From contig VBQB01000171.1 in NCBI GenBank assembly GCA_005887855.1, positions 1 through 12,520 on the forward strand: a DNA stretch of 12,520 bases, in the 5' to 3' direction. Positions within the stretch are counted from its first letter, which is position 1. The number at the start of each line of letters is the position of its first letter. This document shows, piece by piece, positions 6,989-12,520 of the stretch. A model generated the notes under the pieces. The model did no database searches, was not told where the DNA came from, and was given only the letters and a program-made list of their open reading frames with translations. Made by a program: the position numbers and the translations under genes. This DNA comes from Verrucomicrobiota bacterium (GTDB lineage Bacteria; Verrucomicrobiota; Verrucomicrobiae; Chthoniobacterales; UBA10450).

Positions 6989-7735
6989 TCAGCGTCGCTG
7001 CAACCAGTTTTGCGTGCCGTATTTCTGTTGTGCAATTTCACTGGCACGTTCCTCGATTCGCGTAGTCAACGATCTTTCGTCGCAGACTTCCGCCAATTCG
7101 CCCGCGAACCGTTCCGCCAGATCATTCCCAAGATCGACGCGTCCGCCGGTCGGACGGACTCGTCGTGTAGCGAGTTGTATACTGCCCTGATGCAGCAAGC
7201 CGGCGCGCGTGCGTCGGTGTGCCGCGCCTGCGACTTTGCGCCCATTCATCATCACGTCGGCGCGCACCGGATTGCCAAAACACTGTCCGTTGTAGCTGGC
7301 GTCGGTAACCGCGGCAGCGGGGTCAACGATCCCGGCTACAAGTGCGCGCTGTCCAGTCGCAATTAGTGCATTACACAAGGCACGATGAATCTTCTCGTAG
7401 ATCGACATCGATGATTCGCCGAAGATCGGGTCGCTCGCGGGAATCACAATCGAGTACGTAAGGTCGTCTCCGTGAAAAACAATTCCGCCGCCGGTCCAGC
7501 GCCGAACTAAATCGCGCTCAGTCGCATAATCAGCGATATCGGCAAATTTTCCAAAATATCCAAACGACAGAGCAGGGGAATTCCATCGATAAAAACGAAT
7601 TGACGGAATCGTTACTGCTTCGAGCAGAGTTTCATCGATCGCCATGTTCGCGGCGGCAGACCGGAACGTGAAATCGTAATAGACGTCCAGCTCTGTGAAG
7701 ATCGGCACGTGAACCTTGTCAACGTCCGATTTCAT
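6989..7735 (-). CDS. Lipoate-protein ligase A / LipM-type octanoyltransferase family protein
   Basis: A 248-residue protein of the BPL/LplA/LipB fold, which attaches lipoate or octanoate to carrier domains of 2-oxoacid dehydrogenases or GcvH. Visible motifs: an N-terminal NMAIDETLLE (30-39), RRWTGGGIVFHGDDLTYS (78-95) forming the acyl-binding pocket, and GRKVAGAAHRR (165-175) with the conserved lysine K167, then LLHQGSI (180-186). QCFGNP (151-156) places Cys152 where LipM octanoyltransferases carry their catalytic cysteine, so an octanoyltransferase role is at least as likely as ligase. The C-terminus KYGTQNWLQRR resembles the family's ending. ATG 7735 overlaps the pyrF stop by 17 bases, indicating translational coupling. 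GTG 7708, preceded by AAGG at good spacing, is an alternative start that would abolish the overlap. Confidence 0.85.
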   Translation of the reverse strand: MKSDVDKVHVPIFTELDVYYDFTFRSAAANMAIDETLLEAVTIPSIRFYRWNSPALSFGYFGKFADIADYATERDLVRRWTGGGIVFHGDDLTYSIVIPASDPIFGESSMSIYEKIHRALCNALIATGQRALVAGIVDPAAAVTDASYNGQCFGNPVRADVMMNGRKVAGAAHRRTRAGLLHQGSIQLATRRVRPTGGRVDLGNDLAERFAGELAEVCDERSLTTRIEERASEIAQQKYGTQNWLQRR

Positions 7736-8408
7736 CCAGAATTTTGCCAACAGCTTCGCGTGGACTGGAGTGCGCGATAATCGGCCGACCAATCACGAGA
7801 AAGTCTGCGCCTGAACCCAGGGCTTCACGTGGTGTCATCACGCGTTCTTGATCGCCCGCTTCAGACCACGATGGACGAATTCCCGGAACGACCAGTTTTG
7901 TCTTTGTGCCAAATTCTGCGCGGAGCATTTTCACTTCGTGTGCACTGGCCACCAGTCCGTCAATTCTTGCTTCGACACCTAGCTTCGCGAGGCGCAAAAC
8001 ATGGTCATGAATTTCGTCCGAGATTCCAACTTGCCGAAGTGTTTGCTGGCCTGCGCTGGTCAACGCCGTAACGCCTAGGATCGATAAGTTAGTTTTACGC
8101 GCCGCGACCGCCGCCCGAATCATCTCTTCGCCGCCGCAAAGATGAATCGTCAGCATGTGCACGCCTAGTTGACCGGCGGATCCCACGGCCCGTTCAACCG
8201 TATTCGGGATATCATGCAACTTCAGATCTAGAAAAACTTTCGCACCCGTCGCCAAGACGTCACGCACAATTCCTGGACCTTCCGCAGTGTAGAGTTGAAG
8301 GCCGATTTTAAAAAAAGAAATCTGTTCCCGCAGTTGTTCAACAACAGCGAGCGCTTCCTTTTTTGTCGCCACATCAAGCGCGACGATGATTTTATCAGCA
8401 TTTGTCAT
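7719..8408 (-). CDS. pyrF: Orotidine 5'-phosphate decarboxylase (type 1)
   Basis: Converts OMP to UMP, the final step of de novo pyrimidine synthesis, in the cytoplasm. The 229-residue TIM barrel has the full catalytic set: K34 (FFKIG), D61, K63 and D66 in DLKLHDIPNT (61-70). The phosphate-binding end VVPGIRPSW and the late GADFLVIGRPI are present. IIVALDV (7-13) near the ATG at 8408 fits the usual start, so that start is secure. It is first in the minus-strand run pyrF, lipoate transferase, polyprenyl synthase, radC, lpxA, and divergent from ispE. The upstream repeat element ends 7 bases before the ATG, so its leader and perhaps its promoter lie in or beyond that repeat. No Shine-Dalgarno site is visible. 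Confidence 0.96.
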   Translation of the reverse strand: MTNADKIIVALDVATKKEALAVVEQLREQISFFKIGLQLYTAEGPGIVRDVLATGAKVFLDLKLHDIPNTVERAVGSAGQLGVHMLTIHLCGGEEMIRAAVAARKTNLSILGVTALTSAGQQTLRQVGISDEIHDHVLRLAKLGVEARIDGLVASAHEVKMLRAEFGTKTKLVVPGIRPSWSEAGDQERVMTPREALGSGADFLVIGRPIIAHSSPREAVGKILDEIGR

Positions 8409-8415
8409 GTCAATT

Positions 8416-8524
8416 GGAACATAGGCCTGCCTGCGGCCTGTGTGTCCAGCGTGGCTTTTACCCGCTGGCTCTGATTCAGCGGGTTACAAACCCGCTGGGC
8501 GCACAGGCTACAAGTCTATGTTCC
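8416..8524. repeat. Inverted-repeat element with GGAACATAG...CTATGTTCC ends, copy 2
   Basis: A 109-base element with perfect 9-base inverted ends, in the divergent pyrF-ispE gap. It contains CCCGCTG (8461-8467) facing CAGCGGG (8477-8483), a further CCCGCTGGG at 8491-8499, AGGCC/GGCCT near the left end, and CACAGGCTACAAGTCTATG, a decayed relative of the 8-3-8 hairpins in copy 1 at 4902-5006. The middle differs from copy 1, so the relation rests on ends, size and hairpin style. Confidence 0.75.
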
Positions 8525-8582
8525 GTTGCCACGGCTGAATTCATCCTGTTCTTCTTCGGTTTTGCTGAACAAATTGCAAATC

Positions 8583-9354
8583 ATGCAAGTGCTCGCGCCG
8601 GCGAAGATCAATCTTTCGCTCGAGATCAAGGGCCGACGGGAAGACGGTTTCCACGAAATTGAAACCTTAATGGCGCCGATCTCGTTGGCGGATCGCCTAA
8701 TGATCGAACGCGGGAAGGCTAGCGGCGGCGGCGTCCAATTTTTCTGCAACGATTCTTCACTGCCGAATGGCGAGGAAAACCTGGTGGTCCAGGTCGGGTC
8801 TGGGCGGGGGAAGCAGCGACGCAGCTTCGACGCTGCTTACGCTCAACGAATTGTTCGAAACAAAATTGCCGCGGGAAGCGCTGGCGAAGCTTGCGGAGCC
8901 AATCGGTTCAGACGTTCCATTCTTTATCTTTGAATCGGTAGCAATCTGTCGTGGGAGAGGGGAGTTAGTCGCGCCGATGCGATTGCCGCAAGTGTTATCG
9001 ATTCTGCTCTTAAAGCCGGATTTTGTTGTGCCAACAGGATGGGCGTACTCCCGTTGGCAGGACTCGGTAGAAATTCCGGGGATCTCTTACGCGCCCAAGG
9101 AATTCGCGAGTCAAACTTTTATTAATGACCTTGAGCGTCCTGTTCTTGAGAAATTTGTCTTTCTCGCGCATCTCAAAATGTGGTTATTAAACCAGCCGGA
9201 GGTGGGCACCGCGTTGATGTCCGGTTCTGGCTCGACGGTTTTTGCCGTGATGCGCCCACACGTGGATGTCGATCTTGTCGCCGAGCGGGCCAAAGCAGAG
9301 TTGGATGCGGAACTGTGGACCTGTGCGTGCGAGACGCGATCCGGTTCCGGGTAG
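8583..9354 (+). pseudogene. ispE: 4-diphosphocytidyl-2-C-methyl-D-erythritol kinase, internal deletion plus frameshift
   Basis: IspE phosphorylates CDP-ME in the MEP pathway to isoprenoid precursors. The N-terminus, from ATG 8583 ([15 protein letters not shown], then [17 protein letters not shown]), is clear in one frame up to GEENLVVQ near 8795. The rest continues in a different frame from the ATP-binding motif [13 protein letters not shown] near 8800 through PIGSDVPFF and the third GHMP motif MSGSGSTVFAV to TAG at 9352-9354. Between NLVV and GLGGG the family normally has ~35-40 residues (an amphipathic helix and the KRIP strand); here only a few remain. A loss of about 30 codons, with length equal to 2 modulo 3, explains both gap and frame change. 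Both flanks remain open and well conserved, so the lesion is recent or an assembly error. As written, no functional kinase is made. Confidence 0.85.
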
Positions 9355-9368
9355 CGCACGCGTCTCGC
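9329..9368. other. 10-base inverted repeat spanning the ispE stop
   Basis: GCGAGACGCG (9329-9338) pairs perfectly with CGCGTCTCGC (9359-9368) around a 20-base loop holding the TAG stop. No T-tract follows, so intrinsic termination is doubtful. The right arm is part of the 150-base repeat element. Confidence 0.35.
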
Positions 9369-9498
9369 GTGCTGGTTTCGAAGTTTCTCCGAAACACGCT
9401 TTCCTTGGACTTCGCTAGTGCCGGAACGTAAGAACTCACAATGAAAGTTCGCGATCGCGAGGACACGCTCGCCAGCATGCGAGATGCGTGCGCTACCC
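9349..9498. repeat. 150-base element with 27-base imperfect terminal inverted repeats
   Basis: The left end 9349-9375 and the right end 9472-9498 are inverted repeats matching at 25 of 27 positions, each starting GGGTAGCGCACGC. Inside lie GTTTCG/CGAAAC (9375-9380 and 9390-9395) and the 12-base palindrome TCGCGATCGCGA (9449-9460). It fills the convergent ispE-sdhB gap. Its structure is MITE- or REPIN-like; I see no clear target-site duplication and no transposase gene. Confidence 0.75.
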
Positions 9499-9526
9499 TG
9501 ACCGGTTTATCGCGGCCCGACGCCAC

Positions 9527-10282
9527 CTACTCGCCTGCACCGCGGCGAAGGCTAGCCCGCGCATATTCGCGATTGAGTTTCGCGATGAAACTGGCGCTGA
9601 TCTCAGCAGGGCAGACCGCTTCGCATTCGTAAGTGTTCGTGCAATTCCCAAATCCTTCCGCATCCATCACGCGCACCATTTTCAGAACGCGCGCGACGCG
9701 TTCGGCGTGTCCCTGGGGCAACAACGATAAATGTGAGACTTTCGCTGCGGTGAAGAGCATGGCCGATCCATTTGGACAGGCCGCTGCGCACGCTCCGCAT
9801 CCGATGCAGGCCGCGGCTTCCATCGCAAGATCGGCATCGTGCTTGGGAATCGGGATCGAGTTCGCTTCCGGCGCGGAGCCGGCGCGAGCCGATATGAATC
9901 CCCCAGCTTGCACAATCCGGTCCAGCGCGCTTCGATCAGTCACCAAATCTTTAACGATCGGAAACGATCTCACCCGAAATGGTTCGACAATGATCGTCGC
10001 GCCGTCGCGAAATTTTCTCATGTAAAGCTCACAGACTGCGCCGGGATGGTCGGGTCCGTGTGCTTCGCCGTTGATCGTGAGCGAGCAGGCGCCGCAAATG
10101 CCCTCGCGGCAGTCGGAATCGAATGCGATTGGCTCCTCGCCCCGCGCGAGTAACTTCTCGTTTACGATGTCGAGCATTTCGAGAAACGATGTGTTCGGCG
10201 AAATGTCGCGCGCTTCGTAATCGACGAGTTTGCCACGCGCTTTCGCGTTCGGCTGACGCCAGACTCTCAAGCGGAAATTCAT
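9527..10282 (-). CDS. sdhB: Succinate dehydrogenase/fumarate reductase iron-sulfur subunit, class B
   Basis: 251-residue electron-transfer subunit passing electrons from the flavoprotein to the quinone site of complex II at the cytoplasmic membrane. The N-terminal ferredoxin domain holds a [2Fe-2S] site with C58, C63, C66 and C84; the long 63-66 to 84 spacing and NGEAHGP fit the Bacteroidetes-like class B group rather than E. coli SdhB. The C-terminal domain holds C159, C162, C165 and C224 for [4Fe-4S], and C169, C214 and C220 for [3Fe-4S], by position relative to E. coli. The ATG at 10282 starts the conserved strand NFRLRVWRQ. It is downstream of sdhA, separated by 88 bases that hold a repeat element, so it remains in the sdhCAB operon. 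No Shine-Dalgarno site is seen. Confidence 0.95.
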   Translation of the reverse strand: MNFRLRVWRQPNAKARGKLVDYEARDISPNTSFLEMLDIVNEKLLARGEEPIAFDSDCREGICGACSLTINGEAHGPDHPGAVCELYMRKFRDGATIIVEPFRVRSFPIVKDLVTDRSALDRIVQAGGFISARAGSAPEANSIPIPKHDADLAMEAAACIGCGACAAACPNGSAMLFTAAKVSHLSLLPQGHAERVARVLKMVRVMDAEGFGNCTNTYECEAVCPAEISASFIAKLNREYARASLRRGAGE

Positions 10283-10294
10283 AGTTGTACAAAT

Positions 10295-10360
10295 GGTAGG
10301 GAAGGATCGCCGAGCCGTCCGCGAAACTTAGTCGCCGCGCCCGGCGGTCGCGCCCTACCT
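10295..10360. repeat. Short inverted-repeat element, GGTAGGG...CCTACCT type, copy 2
   Basis: A 66-base element between sdhA and sdhB. Its ends GGTAGGG (10295-10301) and CCCTACC (10353-10359) are perfect inverted repeats. Its last 28 bases match the end of copy 1 (4011-4075) at about 24 positions, and both begin GGTAGGGAA. It lies inside the sdhCAB operon, starting 12 bases before the sdhB ATG on the template side. Confidence 0.75.
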
Positions 10361-10370
10361 ATGAAATTTC

Positions 10371-12299
10371 TCATTTATAGCTGCGCTGGGTTAAGTGCAC
10401 GGTTTCGAAATGAAGCGGTTCACGATGCAGCTTCGGCGGCGCGATTTGCTCATCACCTTGGAATTCCCATGCAAACACCGCGGCGTGGTTTTCGTCGTCG
10501 CGTAACGCTTCACCGTCAGGGGTCTGATGTTCTTCGCGAAAATGTGCGCCGGATGATTCGTCACGGGCGAGGGCATCGGCGCACATCAGCTCGGCAAACT
10601 CAAGGAAATCAGCCACCCGTCCGGCCCGTTCGAGCGATTGATTGAAATCTTCTCCGTCACCGGGCACGCACACTTCGCGCCAGAACTTTTCTCGCAGTTC
10701 GGGAATTCTTTGCAGCGCTTCGTGCAAACCTTTGGCATTGCGAGCCATGCCACATTTATCCCAGAGAAGAAGCCCAAGCTCGCGATGAATGGAGTCGAGC
10801 GAAAGCTTTCCATCGACGTCGAGTAGTTTCTTGATGCGCGCGCCGACCTCGCTCTCTGCTTGCTGAAATTCCGGCGAATCGGCGGGCGGCCGTTTGCCCA
10901 TCTGGCCGGCGAGATAATTCGGTAATGTGTAGGGCAAAATAAAGTAGCCATCGGCGAGCCCTTGCATAAGCGCACTGGCGCCGAGCCGATTGGCGCCATG
11001 ATCGGAGAAATTCGCTTCGCCGATCACAAACAAGCCGGGCACGTTGCTCATCAAATTGTAATCCACCCAGAGCCCACCCATCGTATAGTGGACCGCCGGG
11101 TAAATCCGCATCGGCACTTTGTAAGCGTTTTCGCCGGTGATCTTTTCGTAAACCTCGAACAAATTGCCGTAGCGTTCACGAATTGTGTCTTCACCGAGGC
11201 GCTTGATCGCGTCAGCAAAATCGAGATAAACACCGCGCCCGCCGGGGCCAACGCCGCGTCCTTCATCGCAAACCTCCTTTGCGCTGCGCGATGAAATGTC
11301 GCGGGGGGCAAGGTTGCCGTAGCTGGGATATTTTCGTTCGAGATAATAATCGCGGTCCGTTTCGGGGATTTCGTCCGGCGGCTTGCCGGAGTCTTCTTTG
11401 CGCTTCGGAACCCAGACACGTCCATCGTTGCGCAGCGACTCCGACATGAGAGTCAACTTCGATTGATGCTCGCCACTGACCGGGATGCACGTGGGATGGA
11501 TTTGGGTGAAGCAAGGATTTGCGAACAGTGCGCCTTTTTTATAAGCGCGATAGGTGGCGGTGACATTGCAGCCGCGCGCATTGGTTGAAAGATAAAAAAC
11601 ATTTCCATAACCGCCGGTGGCGAGGACAACCGCGTCGGCCGCGTGCTTGCCGATTTTTCCCGAACGCAAGCTGCGGGTGATGATTCCTTTGGCGTTTCCG
11701 TTGACAAGCACCAAGTCGAGCATCTCGGTTTGCGGAAACATCTGCACGGTGCCCGCGGCGATTTGGCGGCAAAGCGCTTGATAACAGCCGAGCAAAAGCT
11801 GCTGACCGGTCTGCCCGCGCGCGTAAAAGGTCCGTGAAACTTGTGCTCCGCCGAACGAGCGGTTGGCAAGTAAACCGCCATACTCGCGTGCGAACGGCAC
11901 TCCTTGTTCGACGCACTGATCGATGATCAGATTGCTGACTTCAGCCAACCGATAAACATTCGCTTCCCGTGAACGAAAATCTCCGCCCTTGATCGTGTCG
12001 TGAAATAATCGGTAAACACTGTCGCCATCATTCTGGTAATTTTTCGCGGCATTGATTCCGCCTTGCGCTGCAATCGAGTGCGCGCGCCGCGGCGAATCTT
12101 GAAAGCAAAAGCATTTCACTCGATAACCCAATTCACCCAGGGTCGCCGCAGCCGATCCGCCAGCGAGACCGCTCCCAACAACGATGATGTCGAATTTTCG
12201 CCGATTGTTTGGACTGACCAATCGCGAGTGATCACGATGGCTGCGCCATTTTTGGTCAAGCGGTCCGGATGGAATTTTGGCGTCCAGCGTCCCGATCAT
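10371..12299 (-). CDS. sdhA: Succinate dehydrogenase/fumarate reductase flavoprotein subunit, class B
   Basis: 642-residue catalytic subunit that oxidises succinate to fumarate (or the reverse) using covalent FAD. The Rossmann motif [13 protein letters not shown] is at 39-51. [15 protein letters not shown] contains H74, the expected FAD-linking histidine. The substrate site shows H268 in TQIHPTCIP and R290 in [10 protein letters not shown], and the late FAD motif [18 protein letters not shown] is intact. Length and the sequence of these motifs fit the class B/B. subtilis-like branch, which works with a single five-helix cytochrome b and usually menaquinone. The ATG at 12299 overlaps the sdhC stop in an ATGA junction, implying translational coupling. 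About 35 residues precede the Rossmann strand, a slightly long N-terminus. It is followed by sdhB after a repeat element. Confidence 0.97.
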   Translation of the reverse strand: MIGTLDAKIPSGPLDQKWRSHRDHSRLVSPNNRRKFDIIVVGSGLAGGSAAATLGELGYRVKCFCFQDSPRRAHSIAAQGGINAAKNYQNDGDSVYRLFHDTIKGGDFRSREANVYRLAEVSNLIIDQCVEQGVPFAREYGGLLANRSFGGAQVSRTFYARGQTGQQLLLGCYQALCRQIAAGTVQMFPQTEMLDLVLVNGNAKGIITRSLRSGKIGKHAADAVVLATGGYGNVFYLSTNARGCNVTATYRAYKKGALFANPCFTQIHPTCIPVSGEHQSKLTLMSESLRNDGRVWVPKRKEDSGKPPDEIPETDRDYYLERKYPSYGNLAPRDISSRSAKEVCDEGRGVGPGGRGVYLDFADAIKRLGEDTIRERYGNLFEVYEKITGENAYKVPMRIYPAVHYTMGGLWVDYNLMSNVPGLFVIGEANFSDHGANRLGASALMQGLADGYFILPYTLPNYLAGQMGKRPPADSPEFQQAESEVGARIKKLLDVDGKLSLDSIHRELGLLLWDKCGMARNAKGLHEALQRIPELREKFWREVCVPGDGEDFNQSLERAGRVADFLEFAELMCADALARDESSGAHFREEHQTPDGEALRDDENHAAVFAWEFQGDEQIAPPKLHREPLHFETVHLTQRSYK

Positions 12300-12520
12300 A
12301 ACTGTTGTGCCGGTTTGACCAGTCCAAGCAGGACGGCGACCGGGATCGACGTGTAGCCAACGAAAAGGAGCCAGGCAAAAATTCGACCGCCGACTGCGAG
12401 ACGCGGCGCGAGCTTCTGGTCATTCAGTCCGAGCGATTGAAAAAAGCTGGATGATCCGTGGCTCAAGTGAAGCGTCAGCAAAAACAATCCGAGCACATAG
12501 AAACCGGACACAAGATAATT
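12296..12520 (-). CDS. sdhC: Succinate dehydrogenase cytochrome b558 subunit (class B), 5' part outside window
   Basis: The C-terminal 74 residues of the diheme membrane anchor of complex II, with the frame open to the window edge. Two membrane segments are visible: [21 protein letters not shown], followed by [10 protein letters not shown], and [29 protein letters not shown] followed by F-QSLGLN is typical of the b558 class B family, and a histidine there is a plausible heme ligand. The family normally has about five helices and 200-230 residues, so roughly two thirds is missing. The TGA stop overlaps the sdhA ATG by 4 bases. The apparent GTG at 12509-12511 is internal, since hydrophobic coding continues upstream as NYL. 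Confidence 0.9.
   Translation of the reverse strand, partial: NYLVSGFYVLGLFLLTLHLSHGSSSFFQSLGLNDQKLAPRLAVGGRIFAWLLFVGYTSIPVAVLLGLVKPAQQL

Noticed and set aside
4902..8524. CRISPR-like array
   Set aside because: The repeats are single, widely spaced palindromic elements between genes, without regular spacers or cas genes.
8760..8830. Programmed frameshift in ispE
   Set aside because: About 30 conserved residues are missing as well, so a ribosomal shift alone cannot restore the protein.
9451..9458. GCGATCGC as a cyanobacterial HIP1 site
   Set aside because: Single occurrence noted inside a palindrome of the repeat; gene content does not suggest cyanobacteria.
9441..9632. Short plus-strand frame starting inside the 150-base repeat
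   Set aside because: It runs through an inverted-repeat element and antisense to sdhB, without recognisable protein features.

Overview
The window reads as a stretch of chromosomal housekeeping genes from a Gram-negative, GC-rich bacterium. LpxA and a TolC-family outer-membrane protein imply an outer membrane. An MEP-pathway gene (ispE), a long-chain polyprenyl synthase and a class B (menaquinone-type) succinate dehydrogenase, together with many short hairpin-rich repeats between genes, fit Verrucomicrobiota (soil Chthoniobacterales-like). That placement is inferred from gene types and repeat style; no marker gene is present.

Layout. Plus strand, 2-4015: 5'-truncated moeA (molybdenum cofactor), a MarR-type regulator, a TolC-family outer-membrane channel, and pgeF/yfiH (laccase-domain purine nucleoside phosphorylase). 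Minus strand, 8408 down to 4074: pyrF, an overlapping LplA/LipM-type lipoate or octanoyl transferase, a trans-polyprenyl diphosphate synthase, radC and lpxA. Plus strand, 8583-9354: ispE, which lacks an internal piece and changes frame at the gap, so it is broken as written. Minus strand, 12520 down to 9527: sdhC (5' part outside the window), sdhA and sdhB, with sdhC and sdhA sharing a 4-base ATGA overlap.

The genes are ordinary metabolism: isoprenoid precursor (IspE) to quinone side chain (polyprenyl synthase) to menaquinone-linked respiration (SdhCAB), plus lipid A, pyrimidine, lipoate and molybdopterin synthesis. No phage, IS, CRISPR, tRNA or rRNA is visible, and I see no dedicated novel defence or biosynthetic system. 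No gene-free stretch exceeds 300 bases.

The most notable content lies between genes. Several families of short inverted-repeat elements occupy nearly every sizeable gap: a ~105-109 bp element with GGAACA...TGTTCC ends (two copies, each ending 7-9 bases before a start codon), a ~65 bp element with GGTAGGG...CCTACC ends (two copies), a 150 bp element with 27-base inverted ends (one copy), and smaller hairpins. Repeat ends supply the TAG stop codons of pgeF, lpxA and ispE. Convincing Shine-Dalgarno sites are nearly absent before the starts.
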